DNA from: UBA6168 sp041392505
GTDB lineage: Bacteria; Bacteroidota; Bacteroidia; Chitinophagales; Saprospiraceae
DNA: 64,000 nt
NCBI GenBank assembly: GCA_041392505.1
Contig: JAWKLX010000019.1
Span: forward strand, 1 to 64,000
Direction of reading: 5' to 3'
Shown here: positions 1 to 9,100 of the stretch, piece after piece
Layout: every line of letters starts with the position of its first letter
Position numbering within the stretch: the stretch's first letter is position 1
Notes under the pieces: model-generated
Databases searched by the model: none
What the model was told of the DNA's origin: nothing
Seen by the model: only the letters and a program-made list of their open reading frames with translations
Translations under genes and position numbers: made by a program

Positions 1-2196
1 TGGTTCAGCACTTCACAGGGCTTGCACCACTTCGATCGGCATTCTGGAACATTATCCAAAGTTCATTTCCAAGTAGAAGACCCGGCGTTTAGGGACTATA
101 CCCGGCGTTTTTTGCAGACGAAAGACGGGAAATACATTTGGGTCTATGCTTCGGAGCGGCTGTTCAAGGTGGACAAAACTACCCTCCAAAGCACTGTTTT
201 TGAGAGTTCCAACCATACACGTGGCGGCCTGCCCATTTCGTATGTCAGGGACATGGTAGAATCGCCTGCCGGAACGCTTTGGTTTGCCGATGACAAGGGA
301 TTGGTGCGGTACGAAACGGTGAGTGGGTCGGCCAAAATTTTTAACCGACAAGACTGGAAAAAGGGCGGCAACAAGGTCATGGCCTTGAAGGACGACCTGC
401 ATGGCAATATTTGGTTTACCAGCAATGACCACTTGCATTGTTTTCAAACAGATGCGGGTGAGTTCCAATGGTACAACAAAGCGGACGGGGTGAACACGAC
501 CTTCAACAGGATCAGTTGTGACCGACGAGCTGATGGCACCATGCTGTTCGGCGGCACAAACGGGTTGGTCGCTTTTCACCCTGATAGCATCTTCCAAAGC
601 GATAGCCAACCGGGGATTGTTTTGAAAAATATCTGGGTAAACAACCGCCCCTACCCTTTCGAACAACTGCCTGAATTTTGCCAAGAACTGCTGGTTAACT
701 ACACCGATAATGTCCTCACTTTTGAGTTTGCCGCTCTTGAATTTACCGTACCCGAACGCAACCAATATGCCTATAAAATGGTCGGATTCGACAAGGACTG
801 GGTTTATGGAGGCACGGAGCGGAGGGCGACCTATACCAACCTCAATCCCGGTGATTATTCTTTTTTGGTGAAAGCCGCCAACTACGATGGCCGCTGGAAC
901 GAGGAGGATATATTGACTTTAAAAATCACAGTTACGCCGCTTTATTACCAACGGACTTGGTTTCGGGGAATGGTAGCGTTGGTGCTTGTCTCGTTGGCAT
1001 TTTTATTTATCCAAAACTACCGGCAACGCCGCCACTTGCAGCACCAAAAAGAATTGGCCGAGCAAAGTGCCCAATACAAGAGCCAGTTCCTCGCCAACAT
1101 GAGCCACGAAATCCGCACCCCCATGAATGCCATCATCGGGCTGAACAAACTCTTGCTCGACACCCATTTGGATGAAAAACAGCGGCAGTATGCCGAAGCA
1201 GTCGGGCAGTCCAGCGAAAACCTGTTGTGGATCGTCAACGACATTCTCGATCAAGCAAAGATTGAAAGTGGGAAATATTCTTTGGTGGAGCGGCCTTTTG
1301 AGCTGGACGTGCAGTTGCAACAACTCAGTAACCTGTTTCTGCACAAGGCGCTCGAAAACAAAAACACGCTGCAAATCCAGACCCAACCCGATGTGCCCAA
1401 CCTCCTTTTAGGCGACCCGATCCGCCTCCAGCAGGTGCTGACCAACCTAGTAGGCAATGCGGTCAAATTCACACGGGAGGGCAAAGTTAGGGTAGCGGTT
1501 GGGGTTGAAAAATTGGAAGGCGAAAAGGTATGGCTGCGCTTCGAGGTGAAGGATACGGGCATTGGGATTCCTCCGGAAAAACTGGATCTGATTTTTGAAA
1601 AATTTGAACAAGTAGAAGATGAAAACCTACCGGGGCAACAAGGTACGGGGTTGGGTCTTTCCATCACCCGCCAACTGGTGGAACAACAAGGTGGCACCCT
1701 CACCGTAAAAAGCACAGTCGGCAAAGGAACGGTCTTCACCGCTGTTTTGCCATTTAAAACAAGACTCCAAAAACAGGAGGAAATAGCCTCACCGCAAAAG
1801 CAGCAGCCCGCTTTGAAAAACCTAAAAATCTTACTCGTCGAGGATACCTATTTCAATCAAATGTTGGCCTTGGAGCTTTTGAAAAAACACATCGTAAATG
1901 TGGAAGTCGAGATAGCCAACAACGGACAGGTTGCCCTCGAAAAAATCAACCAAACTCATTACGACCTCATTCTGATGGATGTGAAAATGCCCGTCATGGA
2001 TGGCTACGAGGCGACCCGATCTATCAGAAAATTGGAGGGAGAAAAGGCCGCTATCCCCATCCTCGGGCTGACCGCCAATGCCATCCCAGAGCAATTGGCC
2101 AAATGCTGGGAAGCGGGCATGAACGATGCGATTACCAAACCCATCAATAGTGAGGAATTGTTGGAGAAAATTTATTCATTAACGCATGGAAAATAA
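1..2196 (+). CDS. Hybrid sensor histidine kinase with beta-propeller sensor (5' partial)
   Basis: A membrane hybrid kinase whose 5' end lies outside the window; the frame is open to base 1, and a TTG at 22 is not a convincing start. Residues below count from that TTG. Residues 1-200 are the end of a two-component-regulator beta-propeller (repeats such as GTLWFADDKGLVRYE and GNIWFTSNDHL). A Y_Y_Y domain follows at about 225-305, a membrane helix at about 313-331, and HisKA with SHEIRTP (His362). The ATPase shows an N box (NLVGNAVKFT), G1 (DTGIGIP) and G2 (GTGLGLSI). A C-terminal receiver has the phospho-Asp in LMDVKMP (Asp653). The architecture fits the Bacteroidota one-protein two-component systems that respond to extracellular ligands, but here the output is a receiver rather than an AraC-type DNA-binding domain. 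Phosphate probably passes on to the Hpt protein whose start codon overlaps this gene's end. Confidence 0.93.
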   Translation, partial: WFSTSQGLHHFDRHSGTLSKVHFQVEDPAFRDYTRRFLQTKDGKYIWVYASERLFKVDKTTLQSTVFESSNHTRGGLPISYVRDMVESPAGTLWFADDKGLVRYETVSGSAKIFNRQDWKKGGNKVMALKDDLHGNIWFTSNDHLHCFQTDAGEFQWYNKADGVNTTFNRISCDRRADGTMLFGGTNGLVAFHPDSIFQSDSQPGIVLKNIWVNNRPYPFEQLPEFCQELLVNYTDNVLTFEFAALEFTVPERNQYAYKMVGFDKDWVYGGTERRATYTNLNPGDYSFLVKAANYDGRWNEEDILTLKITVTPLYYQRTWFRGMVALVLVSLAFLFIQNYRQRRHLQHQKELAEQSAQYKSQFLANMSHEIRTPMNAIIGLNKLLLDTHLDEKQRQYAEAVGQSSENLLWIVNDILDQAKIESGKYSLVERPFELDVQLQQLSNLFLHKALENKNTLQIQTQPDVPNLLLGDPIRLQQVLTNLVGNAVKFTREGKVRVAVGVEKLEGEKVWLRFEVKDTGIGIPPEKLDLIFEKFEQVEDENLPGQQGTGLGLSITRQLVEQQGGTLTVKSTVGKGTVFTAVLPFKTRLQKQEEIASPQKQQPALKNLKILLVEDTYFNQMLALELLKKHIVNVEVEIANNGQVALEKINQTHYDLILMDVKMPVMDGYEATRSIRKLEGEKAAIPILGLTANAIPEQLAKCWEAGMNDAITKPINSEELLEKIYSLTHGK

Positions 2197-2512
2197 AATC
2201 AACCTCACCCAACTCCGGCAACTTTTGGGAGGCGACGAAGCGATGGTCAGCCGCTTTTTGGAACTGTTTAAATCGGAAATGCCCAAACAATTGGCGGCCT
2301 TGGAAGAGCAATTGGAAAATGGGGATTATGCTGAAGCTAATGTGACCGCCCACGGCATCAAAGGGCAGTTGCTAACGATGGGATTAACGGATTTGGCGCA
2401 AATCGCCTTGGATATTGAAAATAAGACTGAGAATAATATCAACGCTACCGATCACTTTTTCACCCTAAACCAAAATATTCAAAACCTACTAAAATCACTC
2501 ACCACCCCATAA
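2186..2512 (+). CDS. Hpt (histidine phosphotransfer) domain protein
   Basis: A 108-residue single-domain phosphotransfer protein. It carries the Hpt signature HGIKG, with His56 as the likely phospho-acceptor, in a helix-rich sequence of the usual family length. The ATG at 2186 lies 11 nt inside the end of the hybrid kinase gene, so the two are translationally coupled and almost certainly form one phosphorelay: kinase His, receiver Asp, Hpt His, then an output receiver. The output partner is not obvious. The nearest candidate is the convergent OmpR-type regulator at 2633-3331. Identification as Hpt rests on the motif and the context; the relay order is inferred. Confidence 0.88.
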   Translation: MENKINLTQLRQLLGGDEAMVSRFLELFKSEMPKQLAALEEQLENGDYAEANVTAHGIKGQLLTMGLTDLAQIALDIENKTENNINATDHFFTLNQNIQNLLKSLTTP

Positions 2513-2517
2513 CCCAT

Positions 2518-2630
2518 CTACTCCCGAACTGTAGACTGTGGACTGCGAACTGGGAACTGGTAACTGCGAACTGGGATTTCGCTGCGCTCCAACTGCCGAA
2601 CTGCCGAACTATGGACTGTCGAACTAAAAA
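2518..2630. repeat. Degenerate AACTG/GGACTG short tandem repeat
   Basis: The spacer between the two convergent genes consists of loosely repeated units such as GAACTG, GGACTG and CCGAACTG, broken once by TTTCGCTGCGCTCC. No coding potential or terminator-like stem was seen. Low-complexity filler of this kind between convergent genes is probably a lineage-specific dispersed repeat. Confidence 0.6.
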
Positions 2631-2632
2631 CC

Positions 2633-3331
2633 CTACCTCACCACCAACCGATACCCCTCCCCATGGCGGTTCAGGATTTCAATCCTCGGATCATCTTTCA
2701 AAAAATGCCGGAGCTTGCTCACATAAACGTTGAGGCTGCGACCTCGCAAGTAGTCCTCGTCTCCCCAAACCCGTCGGAGGGCCTGCTCCCGCTCGATCGT
2801 ACCCGATTCATTTTCCAGAAACATTTCGAGGAGTTTAGCCTCCGTGCCTGTCATTTTTTGCAAAAAACCATCCGCCGTCAGTTCACGGGTAGTGGGGCTG
2901 AAAGTGAATTTACCGACTTGGTAAACCTGTGGTGTTTCCCGTTGCTGTTGCTGCTGCACCCCCACCCGCCGAAGAATGGCCGTGATGCGCAGGAACAGTT
3001 CCTCCATGCTAAAAGGCTTGGTGATGTAATCGTCGGCGCCGAGCAGCAGCCCTTTGATCCGGGACTCTTTTTCGGATTGTGCCGAAAGGAAAATGAACGG
3101 CATGTGGGCATCCCGCTCCCTGATTTCCTGGGCGAGGGTAAATCCGTCTTTCATCGGCATTTTTACATCGAGCACGCAGAGGTGGAAATTGCCGGAGAGG
3201 AAGGCTGCCAGGCCGTCGTCGCCATTATGCCGCATTTCCACGACCATGCCTTTGGCCGTCAAATATTCCTGAATAAGTGGAGTAAAAGTGCGGTCGTCAT
3301 CTACTAATAAAACTTTTGGTTGGGTCTCCAT
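2633..3331 (-). CDS. OmpR/PhoB-family response regulator
   Basis: A 232-residue DNA-binding response regulator. The N-terminal receiver has the acidic pocket in LLVDDD (residues 8-13), the phospho-acceptor Asp55 in CVLDVKMP, and the conserved Lys105 in YITKPF. A poly-Gln linker at about 125-130 leads to a C-terminal winged helix (trans_reg_C) with the typical RSLNVYVSKLRHFL recognition region and a GEGYRL wing. The start at 3331 is the only ATG that keeps the full receiver. No partner kinase is adjacent on this strand. It is convergent with the hybrid kinase/Hpt pair and may receive phosphate from them or from a kinase elsewhere. The family call is secure; the partner is unknown. Confidence 0.93.
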   Translation of the reverse strand: METQPKVLLVDDDRTFTPLIQEYLTAKGMVVEMRHNGDDGLAAFLSGNFHLCVLDVKMPMKDGFTLAQEIRERDAHMPFIFLSAQSEKESRIKGLLLGADDYITKPFSMEELFLRITAILRRVGVQQQQQRETPQVYQVGKFTFSPTTRELTADGFLQKMTGTEAKLLEMFLENESGTIEREQALRRVWGDEDYLRGRSLNVYVSKLRHFLKDDPRIEILNRHGEGYRLVVR

Positions 3332-3473
3332 AATTTTTAAAATGGGTAAAATCCAAATATCTGAATAATGCTTATTAATTCCTTTCGCCTTTATGAATTT
3401 TTACACTTTTAATCCTTTGGTAAAAAACGGTAGCCACGACTTTAGCGGTTTTGTCAGTAAAATCACCATAACT

Positions 3474-4052
3474 ATGGTCATGAAATCTACCATCCAATTT
3501 ATTCTTCGGCAAGCCACTGGCAGCAACGTTTTACTAACGGGTGGAGCGTTTCTACTCATGGCAGTTGGCATCCTACCTGCAGCCATGCTCGACATTGCCC
3601 GCCTTTCCCCCACGCCCCCTCACATGGATTTTCTATTTTGGCCATCCCCTCATTCACTTTATGCAACCATCCAAGCATTCGGCACCGATGGACGGGAACT
3701 GTACCGCTTTATTTTGCTCACTGCCGATATGGTTTTTCCAGTAGTTTACACGGCCTTCTTTTCTTTTGCATTGGGGTGGTTGTTGAAAAAACAAGAGAAC
3801 CGTCTTGATAATGGATGGGTCTTGTTTCCATTCCTACTTTTCTTTTTTGATCTACTGGAAAATGGCTGCTTAGTTGCGATTTTATCCCTTTACCCAAAGG
3901 AATTTTATTGGTTGGCCCTGCTTGCCGGGGTTGCTACTTTTTTAAAATGGTTGGCAGTAGCAGTTATTTTAATCTCTGGATTGAGGTTGGTAATTCGGTG
4001 GCAATCAGCTAAGTATAAGGAGGTAAAAAGCAGCCAAACTGAAATTGGGTAA
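3474..4052 (+). CDS. Four-helix membrane protein, unknown function
   Basis: A small integral membrane protein of about 192 residues from the chosen start. The open frame extends up to 3393, but the extra 27 residues are polar and unlike a signal, while ATG 3474 (or 3480) is followed closely by the first hydrophobic segment (VLLTGGAFLLMAVGILPAAM). Further hydrophobic stretches lie around LTADMVFPVVYTAFFSFALG, FPFLLFFFDLLENGCLVAI and WLALLAGVATF...AVAVILISGL, giving about four to five helices. No catalytic motif or named family was recognised. It stands alone, divergent from the OmpR regulator, whose start is about 140 nt away, so the two may share a promoter region. Confidence 0.7.
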   Translation: MVMKSTIQFILRQATGSNVLLTGGAFLLMAVGILPAAMLDIARLSPTPPHMDFLFWPSPHSLYATIQAFGTDGRELYRFILLTADMVFPVVYTAFFSFALGWLLKKQENRLDNGWVLFPFLLFFFDLLENGCLVAILSLYPKEFYWLALLAGVATFLKWLAVAVILISGLRLVIRWQSAKYKEVKSSQTEIG

Positions 4053-4103
4053 GGGGACTTATTCTCGCTCTTTGTTAACTTCTTCAACTAATAGGGTTTT
4101 ATA

Positions 4104-4286
4104 GCGGTGCATCAAAAGTAATGCTGATAAGTCCTTTCCTTAGATACCTTCATCCACCCCCGACCCCTAAAGGGGAGTACTAAATTGCTGTTGATTATCA
4201 GTTTGTTATAAAGTTAAAAAGGTACTCCCCTTTAGGGGTCGGGGGTGGATACAAAAAAGCACAAAGCATTATTTTTGATGCACCGC
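4104..4286. repeat. Nested palindromic element (183 bp)
   Basis: A palindrome inside a palindrome. The outer arms are 4104-4126 and 4264-4286 (GCGGTGCATCAAAA against TTTTGATGCACCGC, continuing with one mismatch). The inner arms, 4152-4180 and 4222-4250, are a perfect 29-bp inverted repeat containing CCCCTAAAGGGG and GACCCC. It fills much of the 420-bp gap 4053-4473. The core resembles the dispersed CCCCTAAAGGGG repeats seen in many Bacteroidota genomes. No coding capacity was found. It looks like a non-autonomous palindromic element. Confidence 0.8.
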
Positions 4287-4356
4287 CGGTTTTATTTCAA
4301 AATCAAACTTCACTTTCTATCGGCCCAAACTGATTATAGCCAAGTCCCCCGCCTTT

Positions 4357-4430
4357 TTACCTTTTTTTACCCTTTTTGAAAAACGCTTAAACCTCTCCCA
4401 GCGGCCATCCCGCCAATTTTGTCCCAGCAA
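4357..4430 (+). promoter_or_regulatory. Conserved upstream element shared with 32516-32589
   Basis: Two blocks, TTTACCTTTTTTTAC and TTTTGTCCCAGCAA, recur upstream of the FN3 gene at 32602 with exactly the same 64-nt spacing between them. CAATTTTG just before GTCCC matches the Bacteroidota -7 motif TAnnTTTG at seven of eight positions, but no clear -33 element was seen. It probably holds the promoter and transcript start of the giant gene 44 nt downstream, and it suggests co-regulation with the 32.6-kb gene. Confidence 0.5.
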
Positions 4431-4473
4431 GCTGAAATAGCATTTTCCTTCATTTTTAAAATATAAAAGTCAG

Positions 4474-6105
4474 ATGAAACCAACGCTGCAAATTTGGTGG
4501 GGATTGTTCCTCTTGGCGATTGCCCAAATAACTCACGGTCAATCCGTTACGGTCACTGTTGCGGTGCCGCCACCCTACCCCATCCACGTGGATGACTACC
4601 TGAGCTACCGTACCCAGAGCGTCGTCACGCTGACCAACACAACCGATAATCCTTTGCAAGTCAAACTAATTACGTCGGTTACCAATGCCTTTGCGGGGTT
4701 GTCAGCCAAGGTAAAAACCAGTTTCCAACCAGCGATGCCTATATTATTGGCACCACGGGAGACCAAGGTGCTGTCTGGCAAACAATTGGAAAACATCAAT
4801 GCCAACCTCACCCCCAATGACGTCGAAAACCAGGGTTTTGACATTGACCAGGTAATCCGGACGGGGCTGTTGCCGGAAGGCAGTTACTTGCTGTGCATCC
4901 GGGCGCACAACTACCAGACGAGCGCACCGCTTTCGAATGAAATGATGGGCTGCACACCGCTCAACCTCACTTGGTACGATCCGCCGATTCTTATCCAACC
5001 AACCAACGAGGGCCAAGTCAATGCGACCAATCCGCAATTCCTCAACTTCGTTTGGACACCTGCTGGGCTGCCGGGCAAAACCCGTTACGAACTCCGCATG
5101 GTGGACATGACTGCTACCGGCTTGTTCAACCCCAACGATGCCTTTTCCGGCATCGTGCTGCCGTTTTTTCAGAAAATGAATTTGCTGCAAAACAGCTACC
5201 AATATGGGGTAGCGGACTTGCCTTTACAAAACAACCACCAGTACGCCGTTGAGGTCGTGGCTTACGACCCGACCAATAGTATTTCCTTTAAAAATGGAGG
5301 TCGCAGCGCCGTCTCAACATTTACTTGGAAAAAACAAAACATCATCATCGACCCCAACATCGTGCTGAACAACCCACCCAACAATGGCGGCAACAACGGC
5401 AATGTCAACAATCCCAACCTAAACCTCCAAAACAACCCACCACCGATCATTTTCAACATGATGTCCTGCCAGCAGGAGGTCAACATTCCCAACCCTACCC
5501 CAATCAACGGCAACGGCATCATCGGTGTGAATGATGTGTTGAATATCGGCGGCCACGAGCTGTTGTTGACCGAGGCAACCTGGAACGGGAAGAACCTGAG
5601 CGGGAAAGGAAAAATCAAAAACTCCTGGTTCAAAATCCCCATCCTTGTGGAGTTCGAGGGCTTGCAAGTGAATTCCGACAAAGTAGTGCTGGATGGTGTC
5701 GCCAAGGCCCGGGACGACAACAATTCCCCAATCGAATGGCTCAACGATCTCGGCAACATTTCGCTCAGCGAAGCAGAAATCCAAAAGGCGATCAGCAAGC
5801 TACTCGGCCAAAGCAACGAGCGGATCGTGGAGTGGCCCAATACCAAAAATATTGGCGTCGGGATGCCCGTCGGCATCAAACGGAACATCGGTGGAGCGGA
5901 GCAGATCATCGCTATTGTCGGCATGCATTTCGGCGTGGGCGGTGCTGCCCTGAACGCCGTCGCCCAAGTCAACATCCCGTCTTCCGGTCAAAAACTGTTG
6001 TTCGGGGCAGCTGGCGTTTGCTTCGATGCGGGCGGCCTAACCAAGGACGCTTTCCTTTTCCTCGGTGAAGATTACACTGTCAACCCCAACGGCCCATCAG
6101 CATAG
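4474..6105 (+). CDS. Giant secreted protein, N-terminal part (frameshifted)
   Basis: The first 543 residues of a protein of about 1,895. A signal peptide (residues 1-22, ending THGQ) is followed by a region resembling Bacteroidota FN3-like surface proteins, with an FN3-like stretch around residues 170-290 (FVWTPAGLPGKTRYELRMVD). An Asn/Pro/Gly-rich linker at about 295-330 precedes a second folded part. The frame ends in NPNGPSA-stop at 6105. Inserting one C into the CCC run at 6093-6095 would read NPNGPISIALKKGNPDD straight into the next frame, so this and 6096-10160 are one gene. No enzymatic motif was recognised. Its upstream element is shared with the FN3 gene at 32602. Function unknown; probably cell-surface. 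Confidence 0.8.
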   Translation: MKPTLQIWWGLFLLAIAQITHGQSVTVTVAVPPPYPIHVDDYLSYRTQSVVTLTNTTDNPLQVKLITSVTNAFAGLSAKVKTSFQPAMPILLAPRETKVLSGKQLENINANLTPNDVENQGFDIDQVIRTGLLPEGSYLLCIRAHNYQTSAPLSNEMMGCTPLNLTWYDPPILIQPTNEGQVNATNPQFLNFVWTPAGLPGKTRYELRMVDMTATGLFNPNDAFSGIVLPFFQKMNLLQNSYQYGVADLPLQNNHQYAVEVVAYDPTNSISFKNGGRSAVSTFTWKKQNIIIDPNIVLNNPPNNGGNNGNVNNPNLNLQNNPPPIIFNMMSCQQEVNIPNPTPINGNGIIGVNDVLNIGGHELLLTEATWNGKNLSGKGKIKNSWFKIPILVEFEGLQVNSDKVVLDGVAKARDDNNSPIEWLNDLGNISLSEAEIQKAISKLLGQSNERIVEWPNTKNIGVGMPVGIKRNIGGAEQIIAIVGMHFGVGGAALNAVAQVNIPSSGQKLLFGAAGVCFDAGGLTKDAFLFLGEDYTVNPNGPSA

Positions 6106-9100
6106 CGCTGAAAAAAGGCAACCCTGACGACCCCTCACAAGGCACTTTTATTACCATGGAAAGCCAGGGTTTCAAAAACCTGCAATTGGATGGGGCACTG
6201 GTTTTGGATAATAAAAAGGTGAAACCCATTGACAAAAACCTCACGAAAGTGCAGGCGCCGTTCAAGGTTTTTGTAGAAAATTTCCACAACTTCTTGTTGG
6301 ATAATATTTCCCTCACACCCTTCGAGGTGGTCGGTCTGCCGGGCTTCGAAATGACGGTCACTGGTATCTCTTACGACCACTCCGATTTGGCCAATCCGCA
6401 GGGCATCACCTTCCCTACCCAAGGCTACAACAACGAGGGCAACCTGTGGCAAGGGTTTTACTTTAAAACCTTGAAAATCAAGCTGCCGCAAAAACTAAAC
6501 ACCGATACAGAAATCTCCGCCACCGATATGGTTTTCGATAAATCAGGCTTCAGCGGCATCCTCTCCGCCCCGGTTGTTTTTGGAAAAGAAAAAGGAAAAA
6601 TGGGCGAGAAAAAATGGCCGTTTTCCATGGAAGACCTCTATGTGCGGGTCATCAAAAACTCGCTGGAGGAAGGCCGTTTTAAAGGAAAAATACGGGTGCC
6701 GATCACCAAGGACGATTTCTATTTCGACTACAAGGCAACGCTGAGTTATGCCAACGACTTGAAATACCAATTTAAACTCCAACCTGTGGAGGACGTGGAT
6801 TTCCCCGCCGTCATTGCCAAAGGGAAAATTTTCAACAACACCCACATCGTCGTGGAAGACGAAGGCAATGGTTTTGAACCTGCCTTCCACCTGTACGGCC
6901 TGCTCACCTTGAACACCAAATTGGGGGCGAACGTGCAGGGCTACGACCTCAGTTTTGAAGGGGTCGAAGTGCAAAATTTAGTGGTGGATAAAACAGGCGT
7001 CCACCTCGGCGAAAACGGCGCAGTGAAATACAACTCGCCGCAAAAATCGCTCGCTGGTTTTGACGTGAGTATTTCGGATTGCGAGATCGGCCTGAACAGC
7101 ATTGGCTTCGCCATCGGCATTGATTTTACCGAAAAAGAAAACAACGTGGTGGGCGGAAAAAGTGCCGTCAATATCTTGTGCAAATGGGACGGCAGCATGT
7201 TGAAATTTGATAAATTCCAATTGGAAAGCATTGATATTCATGGAGATATGAGCATCGTAAAAGTGGATGGTTCGGTCGAGTTTTACCACGACGATGAGGT
7301 GTATGGAAACGGTTTTAAAGGCAACCTTAAAGCGTCCATCATGCTGGGCGAAGGTAGTGCTGGGCTGGGCACTGAGTTGGCGCTGCTAATTGGCAAAAAG
7401 AAAAACAACAACCTCAAATATTTCTATTTCGACGGTTCGGTGGAGCTACCTGACCCGGCGAGTATTCCCCTCTCGGCCTCTATGCGGCTGTTCGGTTTCC
7501 GGGGCGGCGTGTACCACCACATGAAAAGGGTCAATGGAAAATACCTTCCCGACGCCGAAACCATTTTTGGGGTAAAAGGCGGCGTGGCCATTGGCCTCGA
7601 CAGCCGCAAAGCGTTTCATGCCAAACTGACTTTGGAAGCCGCATTTGACAAAGATGGCCTCGCCAATATGTTCTTCGACGGGGATGGCTACGTCTTCACC
7701 GACTACCAAACTGGTTTTGAAAAATACCCCGGCACGCAACCCGTTTACCTCGGCGTGGACATGGAGTTTGATTTCAAAAAGAAAATTTTCAACCTGCTCG
7801 CCCATGCCGATGTGCAATATCCCATCCAGCAGCCCGTCCTGAACGGTGGCGGTGATATGCAGATTTATGTGGCGGGTCTAACTGACTGGTTTGTCAAAGT
7901 CGGAACGCCAGAAAACAGGGTCAATTTGAACGTGCTCAACCTGTACAATGCAGGCCACTATTTCATGGCAGGTTATGGCCTCGGTGGACTGCCCGAACCG
8001 CCAGAATTGGTGAAGCAAGTTTGTAAAATTAATTCCATGCCCGACCAGCGTAACTACGGCCAGTTGCAGGGCGAAGGCGATCCGCAATCACTCGGTTTTG
8101 CGCTCGGCAGCGAGTACAGCGGCGGCAGCACGGGCGACCTCGAATGGTGGATTTTTTATGCCAAACTGGCCTACACCGCTGGCTTCGACGTGATGCTGTA
8201 CAACCAGGCGAAATGCCCCGGCATCAACGGCTGGTACGCCTTGGGGCAAGCCTATTTTGCCTTCGACGGCGGCGTCGGTCTGAAATTTCAATTGACCCCA
8301 AAATCAAAAGTCCGGAAGATAGAATTGCTGGAAGCGCAATTCGGCGCATTGGCACAGGCAGGCTTGGCGAACCCGTTTTGGTTCACGGGCACTATCCACG
8401 GCGAGGCGACGCTGTTGGGTATTTTTGAAGGCGGTTTTCACTACGAAGTTCATTATGGGGAAAAATGCATGGGCACACCCGATTACAAGGAAGTCAAACC
8501 GCTCGACAACCTGGCCTTCATCAAGGACACCAACCCCGACAATGGCGACAAAGGCGTGAGCGTTTTTGCCCAGCCGGAAGTGGCGTTTACGTTCAGCACC
8601 AACAAAGTTTACGAATTAAAAGAACAAGACACCGAGGGCAATGTGACCTCCCGTTTTTTCAAATTCCCCCTCAAACAAATGTACTTGAAGGAGGATGCGC
8701 CTAATGGCAAAACGTTCGCCAACATCAACGGGGCCGGTTTGCCCGGTGAGTTCAAAAAGAACCCGAACGGTGACGTTTATACGTATAAATCGAAAGAGGC
8801 ATTTCCCGGCAGCAAAAAGCTGAAATGGGTTATTGAGTTGGAGATTTTGGAAAAAATAAACGGCCAATTTGTGCCGGCACCGGGAGAAGGAACGATTACC
8901 GAAACCATTGTTTTCACGACTGGGCAGTCGCCCAAAACCATCGAACCGGGCAATGTGGCCTTCTGCTATCCCGAACGTGGTCAGCGCTATTATTTGCAAA
9001 ATGACAATGTCCGCAAGGGATATATTCAGGTGAAAATCAACGGCTACGACGACCTCTTCGACCTGACCCCACCCAACCAATTTGCCACGCCCGATAAGAT

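Noticed and set aside
2518..2630. Terminator between the convergent kinase/Hpt and OmpR genes
   Set aside because: The short repeats do not form a stem followed by a T-run.
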